Positions 30,569 to 40,479 of a stretch of 64,000 bases of DNA are shown here, piece by piece. Numbering within the stretch: position 1 is the stretch's first letter; each line of letters opens with the position of its first letter. Location: contig NZ_JAKNSW010000002.1 in assembly GCF_023566355.1 (NCBI RefSeq), positions 151,559 through 215,558 of the forward strand, given 5' to 3'. The DNA is from Mesoplasma sp. JKS002658. GTDB taxonomy: Bacteria > Bacillota_I > Bacilli_A > Mycoplasmatales > Mycoplasmataceae. The position numbers were made by a program, and so were the translations under genes. A model generated the notes under the pieces. The model was given only the letters and a program-made list of their open reading frames with translations, ran no database searches and was not told the DNA's origin.

Positions 30569-31465
30569 ATGTGAGTTCAACAAACGTTTAAAAACAGTTT
30601 ACCAACCATTTATGTGGTCGGAACACCGATTGGTAACTTAAACGATTTTAGTCTTCGAGCGATTGAAACGTTAAAAGCAGTAGATTATATTCTTTGTGAA
30701 GATACCAGAACTAGTCAAATCCTTTTGCAGCACTTTCAGATTAATAAACCCTTAATTTCCTTGCATAAATACAACGAATTAGAACGTAGTAAGCGAGTTA
30801 AAGAATATTTAAATCAAGGTTGTGATTTGGCAATTATTAGTGATGCTGGAATCCCGACCATTAGCGATCCAGGGTCATGATTACTAGCGTCTTTGGTAAA
30901 TGAAGAAATGCTGAAGTTCAATCTTAGCGGACTTAACTGTGGTCCTGCTTATATTCATGCTTTGGTTGCTAGTGCTTTGGTAGCGAAAAGCAATTACTTT
31001 CACGGTTTTTTAACTAGTAAAAATCAAGTAGCAAAGGTTCATGAATTGACAAAGATTGTGCACAATTATTCTGATACTTTAATTTGTTTTTATGAATCAG
31101 TACACCGAATAAAAGAAACTATCTTAGCTTTGGACCAAGTATTAATTAACCAACCCCAAACACTTGTAGTCATTGCTCGAGAATTAACTAAGATGAATGA
31201 AGAAATTATTCGGGGAACGATTCGCGAAGTTGCTGAGTTTATTCAGAGTCCTGAATTTGTTTTCAAGGGTGAATTTGTAATTTGCTTTGCTAATTCTTCT
31301 TTTAAGTTAGTTTTGTCAAAACAAGAACAAATTGCTTTAATTCAAGAACAAATTAATCAAGGATTAAAATTAAAAGCTGCTTGTCGAGTGGTCAGTGTTC
31401 AAACTGGTTTACCAATCAACGAACTTTATGCAGTATTTTTAAAAGAAAGTGGTAAAAAAACCTAA
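30569..31465 (+). CDS. rsmI: 16S rRNA 2'-O-ribose C1402 methyltransferase
   Basis: A 298-residue SAM-dependent methyltransferase of the tetrapyrrole-methylase fold, which modifies C1402 of 16S rRNA in the decoding centre. Signatures: YVVGTPIGNLNDFSLRAIETL, CEDTRTSQILLQHF, AIISDAGIPTISDPGS. The usual PGPSA loop is NCGPAYIHALV. AGAAAGG precedes the ATG at 30569; the second codon is TGA (Trp), and another TGA is at the end of the GIPTISDPGS block. Both are needed to join the gene. Confidence 0.93.
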
Positions 31466-31496
31466 AACCTTCCTTATTCTTTAGGGGAGGAAGAAA

Positions 31497-31874
31497 ATGA
31501 AAAAATTAACAATTCAAGCAAAAAAACAAATTAAGGCAGGAAAGGGTGTCAGTGGGAGTTTTCTTAGTGGTCTTGGTAGTATTTTTAAAGCAATCGGAGG
31601 GTTTATTACTGATACAATTTCAACGATTGCAACAACAGTTTTTATGTTTAATGATCATCAACACCACGATAAGGTCACTTATAAGTTAGGAAACAATCAA
31701 ATCAGTATTGATGATAGCAAAAGTAATAGTTTAAACCATGATAATCACTCTGATGATGATCATCAAGTTAAACTTGCCCACACCACTCCGACTACTCAAT
31801 TGCACTTAGAAGACCCTTACCAATTGGGTCAGGAAATAACAGGAGGAGATTATGGTGGTCCTGATTTTACCTAG
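31497..31874 (+). CDS. Small protein with Gly-rich hydrophobic core and His/Asp-rich tail
   Basis: A 125-residue protein I do not recognise. A basic N terminus (KKLTIQAKKQIKAGK) is followed by a glycine/alanine-rich hydrophobic stretch (GSFLSGLGSIFKAIGGFI, DTISTIATTVFMF, about residues 20-51), then an unusual tail full of His, Asp, Ser and Asn (NDHQHHD, DNHSDDDHQ). The first half has the look of an amphipathic, membrane-active peptide; the tail could bind metal. Both ideas are inference. A strong GGGGAGGAAG and short distance to rsmI suggest good translation from the rsmI transcript. Confidence 0.6.
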   Translation: MKKLTIQAKKQIKAGKGVSGSFLSGLGSIFKAIGGFITDTISTIATTVFMFNDHQHHDKVTYKLGNNQISIDDSKSNSLNHDNHSDDDHQVKLAHTTPTTQLHLEDPYQLGQEITGGDYGGPDFT

Positions 31875-31911
31875 ATTTATTTAGGTGTAGAATTCTTGGT
31901 AATCTTTTTTA

Positions 31912-31940
31912 TTGAATCAGATGGTGAAATTAGTTATAAT
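31912..31940 (+). promoter_or_regulatory. Promoter of rplU-prp-rpmA
   Basis: TTGAAT (31912-31917), a 17-base spacer and TATAAT (31935-31940). Confidence 0.8.
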
Positions 31941-31945
31941 AACTA

Positions 31946-32036
31946 ACGTTGAAATGAGTTTCAACCGCTCTTTTTTGTGTCAAAAAGTTGGTGAAAACCC
32001 ACGCAATAAGGCGAGTCTAGACTGGAGGAAATAGAA
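31946..32036 (+). promoter_or_regulatory. L21-type ribosomal protein leader
   Basis: A leader of about 90 nt between promoter and rplU. It contains GTTGAAATGAGTTTCAAC, a hairpin right at the transcript start, followed by GTGAAAACCCACGC and AAGGCGAGTCTAGACTGG. Firmicute rplU operons carry an L21 leader of this place and size; the identification rests on that and on the hairpin. Confidence 0.6.
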
Positions 32037-32417
32037 ATGTTTGCGATTATTAGAACTGGTGGAAAACAAGTTAAAGTTGAAATCGGATCAGAAATTTATG
32101 TGGAAAAAATTTCTGGAGAAGCAAATGACAAAGTAACTTTTGAAGAAGTCTTGATGATTGATGGTCACTTAGGGAACCCAATTGTTAAAGATGGAGTTGT
32201 CAAAGGAACGGTGATTAAACAAGGTAAAGGAAAGAAACTTCGCGTTGTTCGTTATCATCCCAAAAAAAACATTCGAAAGGTTTATGGGCACCGTCAACCT
32301 TATACCAAAGTGCGAATTGATGAAATTTCGATTGCTAAAAATAAGGTGGTTAAAGAAATTCCTGCCGCAACTAAAACTGCTAAAAGTAAACCAGCAGTTA
32401 AAAGTGAAGGGAAATAA
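32037..32417 (+). CDS. rplU: 50S ribosomal protein L21
   Basis: A 126-residue L21, slightly longer than the usual 100 because of a Lys/Ala-rich C-terminal tail (AATKTAKSKPAVKSEGK). The core MFAIIRTGGKQVKVE, GKGKKLRVVRYHPKKNIRK and GHRQPYTKVRIDEI is typical. It binds 23S rRNA. First gene of rplU-prp-rpmA, two bases from prp. Confidence 0.96.
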   Translation: MFAIIRTGGKQVKVEIGSEIYVEKISGEANDKVTFEEVLMIDGHLGNPIVKDGVVKGTVIKQGKGKKLRVVRYHPKKNIRKVYGHRQPYTKVRIDEISIAKNKVVKEIPAATKTAKSKPAVKSEGK

Positions 32418-32419
32418 GA

Positions 32420-32734
32420 ATGGTTAAGGTGGAATTAACCAAACAAAATGGTCAGTTTTTAGAGTTAAAGATGAGCGGACATGCTAATGGTGGTGATTAT
32501 GGTCATGATTTAGTTTGTGCAGCTTTAACAGGAATCATGAGCGGCGCTTTAAATGCTTATGATGCTGAATATCGTGATGATGTAATCTTGATGGTGAAAG
32601 ATAACTCTATCAGTATTAAGGTGAAAAACTTGGCGAACAAGGATGTACAAAAAACTTTTGGGTTTCTTGTTTACCAAATCAAAACCATTTTGGTGCAATA
32701 TCCACAAAATGTTACTTTAAAGGAGGTCGGATAA
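32420..32734 (+). CDS. prp: Ribosomal-processing cysteine protease Prp
   Basis: A 104-residue cysteine protease that removes the N-terminal extension of L27. The catalytic pair is seen in [21 protein letters not shown] (His near 21, Cys near 33; shown here as MSGHAN and DLVCAALTG). It lies, as in Firmicutes, exactly between rplU and rpmA, with its stop one base from the rpmA ATG. The neighbouring L27 has the cleavage sequence that this enzyme needs, so the pair is functionally coherent. Confidence 0.93.
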   Translation: MVKVELTKQNGQFLELKMSGHANGGDYGHDLVCAALTGIMSGALNAYDAEYRDDVILMVKDNSISIKVKNLANKDVQKTFGFLVYQIKTILVQYPQNVTLKEVG

Positions 32735-32735
32735 A

Positions 32736-33026
32736 ATGCGTTTTTTATTAGGATTACAATTTTTTGCTTCTAAAAAAGGAGTTGGATCAACTAAAAATGG
32801 TCGTGACTCAGAATCAAAACGTTTAGGAGCAAAAAAAGCAGACGGTCAATTTGCTAATGCTGGTTCAATCATTTTTCGTCAACGAGGAACTAAAATTCAC
32901 CCTGGTGAAAATGTTGGTCGTGGAGGCGATGATACTTTATTTGCGTTAGTGAGTGGTGTTGTTAAATACGAAAAGTTCGGGAAGAACCGTACAAGAGTAA
33001 GAGTAATTGCTCAAGAAGCTAAATAA
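32736..33026 (+). CDS. rpmA: 50S ribosomal protein L27 with cleavable N-terminal extension
   Basis: A 96-residue L27 that reaches the peptidyl-transferase centre. It begins RFLLGLQFF then [15 protein letters not shown]. In Firmicutes the protein is cut after LQFF by Prp, exposing the functional N terminus; without cutting, the extension blocks the active centre. The body [20 protein letters not shown] is normal. AAAGGAGG lies within the end of prp. Confidence 0.97.
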   Translation: MRFLLGLQFFASKKGVGSTKNGRDSESKRLGAKKADGQFANAGSIIFRQRGTKIHPGENVGRGGDDTLFALVSGVVKYEKFGKNRTRVRVIAQEAK

Positions 33027-33065
33027 AAAATTAAAAAGCGCTTAATTGGCGCTTTTTAATTTTTC
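33026..33065. terminator. Bidirectional terminator after rpmA
   Basis: TTAAAAAGCGC pairs with GCGCTTTTTAA, with A and T tracts, between convergent genes. Confidence 0.9.
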
Positions 33066-33740
33066 TAAATAATCACTAATTCCCTGATAGTTATCAGTGG
33101 TACTATCATTAGCTAGTGTTTTTACTTCATCAATAGCATTTTTCATGGCTATACAATAAACTTCAGGATCACTGAAAACAAGAAGATCGTTAAGATTATC
33201 ACCAAAGTAAATAATGTTTTTCTTTGCCAATGAAACTTGATCAAAATGATTAATTAAGAGCAAACAACTTTCTAGACCTAAAATTTTGTTATTGTTCTTT
33301 TCTAAAGAAAGATAAATTTCAAAAACTAACTTATATCAAGTCTCAAAATTATGAACAATAAAGTGAAGAAAACTTCGGTTTTGAAGGTTAATGATTTCAT
33401 AATTTTTAAAGTTCAATTTTTCAAAAACTTCCTTAATTTTGGTTTTATTTTGAGTATTTATTTGGAAATAACTATCGTTGGTCAAAAAATTATAGATAAC
33501 TATTCCGTTTAACCCAATAAACCATTTTGTATAATTATCAATACCAATACTTGTGTTAGTCAGGATGTTATATCCATCTTTTGGTAATGCACCAGTATTC
33601 ATCACAAGATAAATTTTTTGTTCACTCAAACCACTAAGAGTTTTTTGGTTAGCTTCACTCATATTGTGGTAGTTATCTAATAAAGTACCATCAACATCAA
33701 CCATTATCATTCTGATGGTTTCTTTGATTTTTTTTATCAT
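33042..33740 (-). CDS. HAD-superfamily phosphatase, Cof type
   Basis: A 232-residue Cof/YidA-type hydrolase, likely acting on sugar phosphates or nucleotides such as FMN. Motif I is IMVDVDGTLLDN (Asp nucleophile and the second Asp), motif IV is IYFGDNLNDLLVF. The cap lies between and is shorter than the usual 270-residue members. The stop lies inside the rpmA terminator. Two TGA codons are Trp. Substrate cannot be told from sequence. Confidence 0.85.
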
Positions 33741-33867
33741 GATTCAAGTCTCACTTTACTTAGATTTTAGCATTGAAACAGTTGAGAAACGACAAGAAAA
33801 TTTTTGTTAGCTTTCTTCTTAAATATAAAGCGATAAGATACAATAAAAGTAAGGCAGGTTGAAAAAA

Positions 33868-34911
33868 ATGAAAACAACAGGGGTTATTATCACAATCGTC
33901 GTCATCGTTGCTTTACTAATCTTCGGGTTTTTAATTCAAAGTGTTCGACATAAAAAAAGTCAGAAAAAACGTGAAAAAGAGTTCAACCAAAAACATAATA
34001 ATGCTTCAAGTTCAACTAAGAATCAATCCAGAAATTATTCTGCTTATAATCAACACTTGCGTGATCAGTTTTCAGCAAAACGAAAGATATGATTTACTAA
34101 CATCCACCATCAAGTAGAAATTCCAGGACTTAATTATCAAGAGTTTATTCAAGTTTTCCCATTTTTTTCTAATTTAGAAGCTACTAAAAAGTATTTAGAA
34201 ACTCGAAATTTAAGTAGTGAAAAACTTCGTGAAACCATGTTTTTTTTAGAAAAAGCACAAATAAAATTTAATAAAGTATGTCTTAGTGCTGATGATCGTT
34301 TATTAGGTCAATTTCAAAACTTAGTTACTTATCTTGATGCTAATGCGATTGAATTTTTTAGTAAATATTATCTTGAATTTTTAGGTTTTAACGCCTATTC
34401 ATTGGTAAGTTTTTGATACGAAGAAGTTCTTGCTCATACTGTTAATTTAGCTGTAAGTAATCAAACTCCTGATCATAATTATCTAAAAGCAGGTTTGAAA
34501 AGTTATGAAAAGAGTTTAAATAGTTCTATTGACCAATTAGTGCAAAGAATGCGCTCAGATTTATATCAACAAACCAGAACTTCTTATGAAGAATTTATCA
34601 GCGAGTTCTTAAACCAGTTTTTCCACCAAGGTTCAAACTATAATCGCACTAAATTCAATTCTGGAGGTTATAATGGTTATCAAGGTGAGGAAAGTGAATA
34701 TTTTTCTCATCAGGATAAGGTTGCTTTAAACGCTGCTTATAAAGAATTGGGTGTTGAATTGGATGCAAGTGATGAGCAGGTGAAAAGTGCTTATCGTCAA
34801 TTGGCAAAAACTTATCATCCTGACAAAAACCCTTCCGTGCAAGCTCGAGAAAAGATGAGTCAAATTAACGCTGCTTACTCGCTGATTAAAGAACAAAGAA
34901 ATATTAAATAA
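33868..34911 (+). CDS. Membrane-anchored protein with C-terminal J-domain
   Basis: A 347-residue protein with one N-terminal membrane helix (GVIITIVVIVALLIFGFLI) and a J-domain at the very end (about 279-345: LNAAYKELGVELDASDEQV, YRQLAKTYHPDKNP, with HPD at 317-319). Normal DnaJ has the J-domain first and zinc fingers after; here neither the zinc fingers nor the G/F region exist. The J-domain would recruit DnaK to the inner membrane face. The middle 200 residues are unknown. ATG 33868 has better spacing to the Shine-Dalgarno than the in-frame TTG 33859. The gene lies 19 bases before the aldo/keto reductase. Confidence 0.85.
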
Positions 34912-34930
34912 AATAAGGAGAAGACAGATT

Positions 34931-35764
34931 ATGGAAAAATTTTTAAACAAAAATGTCAAACTAAATAATGGAGTAGAAATGCCTATGGTTGGTTTTGGTA
35001 CTTATAAAATTACTGATCCAGTTCAAGGAGAAGAAGCAATTGTTGAAGCAATTAATTTTGGATATCGAATGATTGACACAGCTGATATTTATCAAAACCA
35101 TGCAATTGTAAAAAAAGCAATTGCCAAATCAACTAAAACTCGTCAGGATCTTTTTATTACTTCAAAGATCTGAAACACTGACCAAAGTCGTGATAAAACC
35201 CTTGCATCATTTAACCGCATTTTAACCGAATTAGATACTGATTATTTGGATCTTGTTTTAGTACATTGACCAGCAAAAAGTGGAAACGAATGTTATCATG
35301 CTTTAGAAGAACTATATAAAGAGGGAAAAGTTCGTGCGATTGGAGTTTCGAACTACTTAGTTGATGATTTAAAAGGTTTAATTGCTGAAAGCGAAATTAA
35401 ACCAATGGTTGACCAAGTGGAAATGCACCCAATGTATCCTGTTTTAGACTTACAAGTTTTTGCTAAAGAAAATGACATCCAAATTGAAAGTTGAAGAACA
35501 ATGATGGGTGGTCAGTTTGATGATGCGTCTTACATCGTGGAATTGAGTGAAAAATATCATGTGCAACCTTCATCAATTGCTTTGCGTTGAGCATTACAAA
35601 GTGGAGTTGTAATTATTCCTAAATCAGTTCATGTTGACCGTATTAAAACTAATGCTTCGCAAATTGATGAGTTCGTGTTAACTGATGAAGAGATGGAAAA
35701 AATCAACGTCCTGGAACCTTCTAAACGTCTTGGACCAGACCCTTTAGTTTATGATCGTAAATAA
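34931..35764 (+). CDS. Aldo/keto reductase
   Basis: A 277-residue NADPH-dependent aldo/keto reductase of the 2,5-diketo-gluconate/YtbE group. The catalytic tetrad is present: Asp49 (MIDTAD), Tyr54 (IYQN), Lys79 (TSKIW), His112 (LVHWP). The NADPH site includes IPKSVHVDRIKTNA. Typical length. TAAGGAGAA before the ATG. Probably in one unit with the J-domain gene. Substrate unknown; these enzymes remove toxic aldehydes or reduce metabolites. Confidence 0.92.
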
Positions 35765-35840
35765 TTTGCTTTAAAATTGTTTGTAATCTAGACTAAATGC
35801 TTTGCAGTTTTGATTAAAAAATAACAAATTGAATGATGGT

Positions 35841-35871
35841 TAACTTGTCTTAGTAGGCAAGTTTTCTTTTC
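35841..35871 (+). terminator. Terminator between the reductase and rpsB
   Basis: AACTTGTC pairs with GGCAAGTT, then TTTTCTTTT. Confidence 0.65.
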
Positions 35872-35882
35872 TGGTTTCTTGG

Positions 35883-36052
35883 TTGAAATTAAGGCATTTC
35901 TTCTTTAAAATAAAAGAGTTATATGATCGTTAAAGAGAAATAACAAGACACATTAGGGAATGACATACCACGTGCTCAAGCTTTTAATATTTGAGTGGAA
36001 CTGTTTCGAACCTTCTGGAAGTTTAACAAATAAATTAGAAAAGGGAAAAATA
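35883..36052 (+). promoter_or_regulatory. Promoter and leader of rpsB-tsf
   Basis: TTGAAA (35883-35888), a 17-base spacer and TAAAAT (35906-35911), leaving a leader of about 130 nt. The leader can form CTCAA/TTGAG (around 35977-35997) and other small stems. A ribosomal-protein leader is plausible from its position but no known consensus was recognised. Confidence 0.5.
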
Positions 36053-36898
36053 ATGGCAAAAGAATTAACACGCGAAGAGTTATGAGATGCAGGAGTTCAA
36101 TACGGACACCAAACCAAAAGATGAAATCCAAAGATGAAGTCTTATATTTATGGGGTTAAAAATAAAAACCATATCATTGATTTACAACAAACAATGAAGG
36201 CATTGGATGATGCAAAAAAAATTGTTGAAGAAATCGGAAAAAACGAAGGGAAAATTCTTTTTGTAGGAACAAAGAGAAATGCTAAGTTAGCGGTTAAAGA
36301 AGCTGCTTTAAGAAGTCAAAACTTCTATGTTAACACTCGTTGATTGGGTGGAACATTGACTAACATGAAAACGATTTCTTTAAGAATTCGTGCTTTATGA
36401 AACATTGAACAAGAAGAAAAATCTGGACAATTGGCTTTAAGACCAAAAAAAGAACAAATTTTAATCTTAAAAGAAAAGGCTAAGTTAGAGAAAAACTTAG
36501 GTGGAATTAAGCAAATGCATAAACTTCCTCAAGCCTTGTTTATCACTGACCCAATCATTGATGAAATTGCTGTGAAAGAAGCTAAGAAACTTGGTATTCC
36601 TGTGATTGCAATTTGTGATACAAACGCTGATCCAGACTTAATTGACTTAGTGATTCCAGCAAATGATGATTTAACTGAATCAATTAATTTAATCGTGAAT
36701 AATATCGTAGAAGCTTATGCTGAAGGCGCTAATTTGACGATGGCTCCAAGTGTTTTGAGAACCAAAATTGTTAAACGTGAACCACGTGAGGGTGAAAATC
36801 GTTATCCTCGTCGTCGTTTTAATAATGATGAAGTTGAATCTCGACCACAAAGCGAAACTCAAAACCAAGTTCCTAATGAAACTAAAGATAAAGAATAA
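36053..36898 (+). CDS. rpsB: 30S ribosomal protein S2
   Basis: A 281-residue S2, longer than usual because of an acidic/polar C-terminal tail after residue 245 ([14 protein letters not shown] and on). The core shows [44 protein letters not shown] and [20 protein letters not shown]2 binds the 30S neck late in assembly and recruits S1 in other bacteria. Four TGA codons are Trp. It is followed by tsf after 17 bases, the standard arrangement. Confidence 0.96.
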
Positions 36899-36915
36899 GA
36901 AAGGAAACAAGAAAA

Positions 36916-37803
36916 ATGGCAATTGATGCAAAATTAGTAAAACAGTTAAGAGACATTACTCAAGCAGGAATTGTGGATTGTAAAAAAGCTTTGGAAGCCA
37001 CTGATGGTGATATTGATCAAGCAATTCTTTGATTAAGAGAAAACGGTTTGGCAAAAGCAGCTAAGAAATCTGATCGTGTTGCAGCTGAAGGAGTTACTTT
37101 GGCTAAGCAAGATGCTAAAAGTGTCGTGATTATGGAGGTTAACTCTGAAACTGACTTTGTGGCTAAAAACAAAGAGTTTATGAAGTTGATTGATGATTTG
37201 GCTGATGCTTTTTTAGCGCAAAATGTTGAAAGTTTAGAAGCTGCTAAAGGAATCAAACTTACTAGTGGTGAAACTGTTGAACAAGCGTTAGTTAATGCTA
37301 CAGCAAAAATTGGTGAAAAAATTGATTTACGTAGATTAGAGGTGCGTACTAAAAATGATAACCAAACAGTTAGTGTTTATAACCATGCTAACAACCGGGT
37401 TTCAGTACTATTAATTTTTGAAGGAAAGATTAGTGATGCTGATGCTTATAATGTGGCTATGCATGTGGCAGCAATGAATCCTCAATATAAATCAAGAGCA
37501 GAAATTCCTGCTGAATTCATTGATCAAGAAGCAAAAATTATTGCTGAAACCACTGATGTTGAAGGAAAACCAGAAAATATTAAAGAAAATATCTTAAAGG
37601 GAAGATTAAACAAACGTTTAGCAGAAGTAAATCTTTTAGACCAAGACTTTGTTGTTGATGAAAAATATAAGGTTGGTGATTTTATTAAAGCAAAAGGTGC
37701 TACCTTAAAAGAAATGATTCGTTATGAGGTTGGTGAAGGAATTATCAAAATTGAAACTGACTTTGCTTCAGAAGTGGCAGCACAAGTTAAGGGTGGAAAC
37801 TAA
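36916..37803 (+). CDS. tsf: Translation elongation factor Ts
   Basis: A 295-residue nucleotide exchange factor for EF-Tu. Blocks: [20 protein letters not shown] with a TGA-coded Trp later, the TDFVAKN signature ([12 protein letters not shown]) that contacts EF-Tu, and [11 protein letters not shown] near the end. Normal length. AAAGGAAA before the ATG. Its stop TAA overlaps the ATG of the next membrane protein. Confidence 0.97.
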
Positions 37804-38546
37804 TGATGTCGCTTACTTGAACCATTGATGCTGATAAGAATCAGTTACAAAACAACGGTCAAACAGTCACTCAGTTTCTAGTCTTGGCAGTGGTTTTAGC
37901 GATTGTTTGAGCAATTCTTAGTGCAATGTTTAGTTACTATTTTTCACGCTTTAGAAAGCTTCCCGCCAAAGAAAAAATTTATGGAAAAGCATCATTGCTA
38001 ACTACGCTTAGTTTAGGTGTGGTTGTTTTAATTGCTTGAATTCTGGTTTTGGTATTCTATACCCAGCCATCAGCAATTTTTAAAACAGATGGAGTAACTG
38101 CTCAAGGGGCGATAATTGCAGTAATTGTGATCGGATTTGTGGCTTTAGTGGCAGTTATGTTGATGATGTGATTCTTTTTGCCTTATTATGGTATTGCTTT
38201 TGATGATGAAAGTATTGTGTTTATGGGAGAAGCGATTCCTTATTACAAGATTACAAAAATTATTAAAGATACAAAAACTAGTAATGTTTATGTTAACTAT
38301 GCTCAAGGGAAACGTACCCATAAAAAGCAAAAATTCCGTAGCACTTCAGTTTTTGGCCAATTTATTTTAGCGAATGCTGCTCTAACAGGAGTTGAGGTAA
38401 CTCACGAAGACGAACTTGTTTATTATAAGAGTTTGATTCAAGGTCATAAAGTTGAACAAAAACTTGATGATGTAGTGGTTGATCAAAAACTTAAAAGTAA
38501 AACTACAAAAACCACTTCTAATGAGAATGAAAAAAATAAAGAATAA
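37803..38546 (+). CDS. Membrane protein co-translated with tsf
   Basis: A 247-residue protein with three hydrophobic segments: FLVLAVVLAIVWAILSAMF, TLSLGVVVLIAWILVLVFY and GAIIAVIVIGFVALVAVMLM. A soluble C-terminal domain follows (AFDDESIVFMGEAIPYYKI) and a Lys/Thr-rich tail. The domain after the membrane part resembles a small PH-like fold (FMGEAIPYYKITKIIKDTK), but this is a guess. TGA codons are Trp. The start overlaps the tsf stop (TAATG), so translation is probably coupled. No named family recognised. Confidence 0.7.
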
Positions 38547-38569
38547 CCTTAAGGTTATTTTTTTTATCT
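38543..38569 (+). terminator. Terminator before the TPP riboswitch
   Basis: Perfect palindrome AATAACCTTAAGGTTATT followed by T8. Confidence 0.88.
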
Positions 38570-38594
38570 AATATAATGATTATAATCAAAAGAA

Positions 38595-38690
38595 GATGAA
38601 CAAGGGAGCTGGTAAACCAGCTGAGAGTTAGATGCAATCTAAGACCTTTGACCTGATGTGGATAATGCCAACGGAGGAAAGTTTATTTAC
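38595..38690 (+). promoter_or_regulatory. TPP (thiamine pyrophosphate) riboswitch
   Basis: Matches the THI-box consensus: AAGGGAGCTGG, then the CTGAGAG core, a short variable stem, ACCTTTGACCTGATGTGG, and ATAATGCCAACGGAGGAAAG. TPP binding lowers expression of thiamine genes. The gene after it starts about 50 bases downstream. No T-run terminator is obvious in between, so control may be at translation: CCTGA in the riboswitch could pair with TCAGG of the ribosome-binding site. Confidence 0.95.
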
Positions 38691-38737
38691 TTTTTTTGTC
38701 TGCCTCTGGTTAAAAATGCGATTATGTCAGGAGTTAG

Positions 38738-39712
38738 ATGAGTAAAATGTTTAATCAAAGAGAAAAAATTTTTCAAATTTTTGAACAAAAACGCAAAGCG
38801 TTTTTCATTTATTCAATACTTTGAACACTGGGAATTGGTAGTGCTTTTGTTTTTGGCGTAATTTTTTTAAACCTTCGCTTTAGCACTAATTTAAAAATTA
38901 ATGGTCAAATAACCGTCTTTATTTTATGATTGGTGGTAGAAGTTTTTGCCACTTTAGTTTATTTAGCATTACTTATGATTAGTCTTTTCAGTCTTAATTA
39001 TTCCTGAAATGCTTGAAAAGAGCGACTTTTTTATGCTTGTATTAGTTTTAATTTTTATGAAATAGTCAATATCTTAATTTATAGTTTTTCTCATCACTTT
39101 TTTAGCTGATCTCACCAAAAGTGAACGACTTATGATTTTTTAATTATCGCTTTAAGTTATGCAGTTTATCTTCTTTTAGTTTTACTTTTTAAACAATTAT
39201 TAGGAATGGTACCTACAGTTTTTCTTAGTTTTAGTTTTGAATATTTAACCTTATTTTTTGTAGCCTATCTTACCAATTCTTTTGCTAAGACTTTTCTTAC
39301 CGGATTATTAAGTGGCAGTTCGCTCTTATTCTTTCCTTCAACCTTTTTTATTAACTTCTTCCAGTTTAGTTTTGATTATTTAATTCCTAATTTAATGGTT
39401 AGTTTAGCAACGATTGTTTATTTTAACCAGACAAAGCCATCACGAAGTAAATGAATTACTTTCTTCATTTTACCTTATTTAGGAATTTACTTATCTAGAG
39501 TAATTGGCGGGGTATTGTTTTATCAAAACTTCACTTACCCTGGTTTTCCTTTATTTTTATATTCTTTAATGATTAATGGTTTAAATACTTTTTTTGATTT
39601 TCTTTGTGTTGGTTTAATTGGTGAAATGATCTTTTTACGCTTAGAAGTCTTGAAAAAACGTTATGATCAAAAAAAGAAGCGTTATAAAATGGATTATTCA
39701 ATTTACAAGTAA
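38738..39712 (+). CDS. Predicted thiamine (precursor) transporter, ThiT-like
   Basis: A 324-residue membrane protein with eight or more hydrophobic segments. The block KTFLTGLLSGSSLLFF followed by FFQFSFDYLIPNLMVSLATI resembles the GxxxGLLxG...QxxxDY pattern of the ECF S component ThiT. ThiT is about 200 residues; here an N-terminal extension of about 120 residues with three helices is added. The riboswitch upstream makes thiamine, HMP or TPP the likely substrate. It would need the shared ECF module (EcfA, EcfA', EcfT), not seen in this window. TGA codons are Trp. CAGGAG precedes the ATG; an ATG three codons later is also possible. Confidence 0.75.
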
Positions 39713-39757
39713 AGTTATTTTTTTTATAATCAAGGAAAAGAAGGCGAGGATTAAGTT

Positions 39758-40468
39758 TTGAAATATCAACGGGTTTTACTAAAGTTAAGTGGGGAGGCTT
39801 TGAAAGATCAAGATAATATTTATGACGGTCAAAAACTTAACCAAACTGCTGACCAATTAATTTCGATGGTTAAAGATGGCTTACAATTAGGAATTGTTGT
39901 TGGTGGAGGAAACATCTGAAGAGGAAAATTATCAGATGAGTTAGGTATCGAACAAATCAGCGGTGACTATATGGGAATGATGGCAACAGTCATGAATGCT
40001 TTGGCCTTGCAAGCGGTTATTAACCAGAAGGGTTATGCTAAAGTAGTTGTTTATTCTGCTTTAAAGATTGAAAACTTAACCAAGGATTATAATTTTTATG
40101 AAGCACGAGATTTGTTAGCTCAGGGTTATATTGTCATTTTTGCTAGTGGAACTGGATATGCTTATTTCACAACTGATACTACTGCGATAATTCGAGGTAT
40201 TGAAGTTAAAGCTGATGCGATTTTGATGGCCAAAAACGGGGTAAGTGGTGTTTATGACTCTGATCCCAAACAAAACCCTGAGGCGAAACTTTTTACTAAG
40301 TTATCTTATGATGATATCATTGCTAAAAACTTACATGTGATGGATCAAAGTGCTGCTTTGATGGCTAAACAAGCAAAAATGAAAATTGTTGTGTTTGATA
40401 TGCAACAACCAGATAGTCTGACTAAGATTATTCAAGGAAGTTTAACTTCAACAATTATTGAAGAATAG
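39758..40468 (+). CDS. pyrH: UMP kinase
   Basis: A 236-residue amino-acid-kinase-fold enzyme that makes UDP from UMP. Signatures: VLLKLSGEALKD at the N terminus, IVVGGGNIWRG, DYMGMMATVMNALALQ, FASGTGYAYFTTDTTA and KNGVSGVYDSDP. The start is TTG 39758, downstream of GGCGAGGA. One TGA is Trp (GNIWRG). It is followed by frr after 11 bases, the conserved pyrH-frr order. Confidence 0.95.
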
Positions 40469-40479
40469 GAATTAATGAG

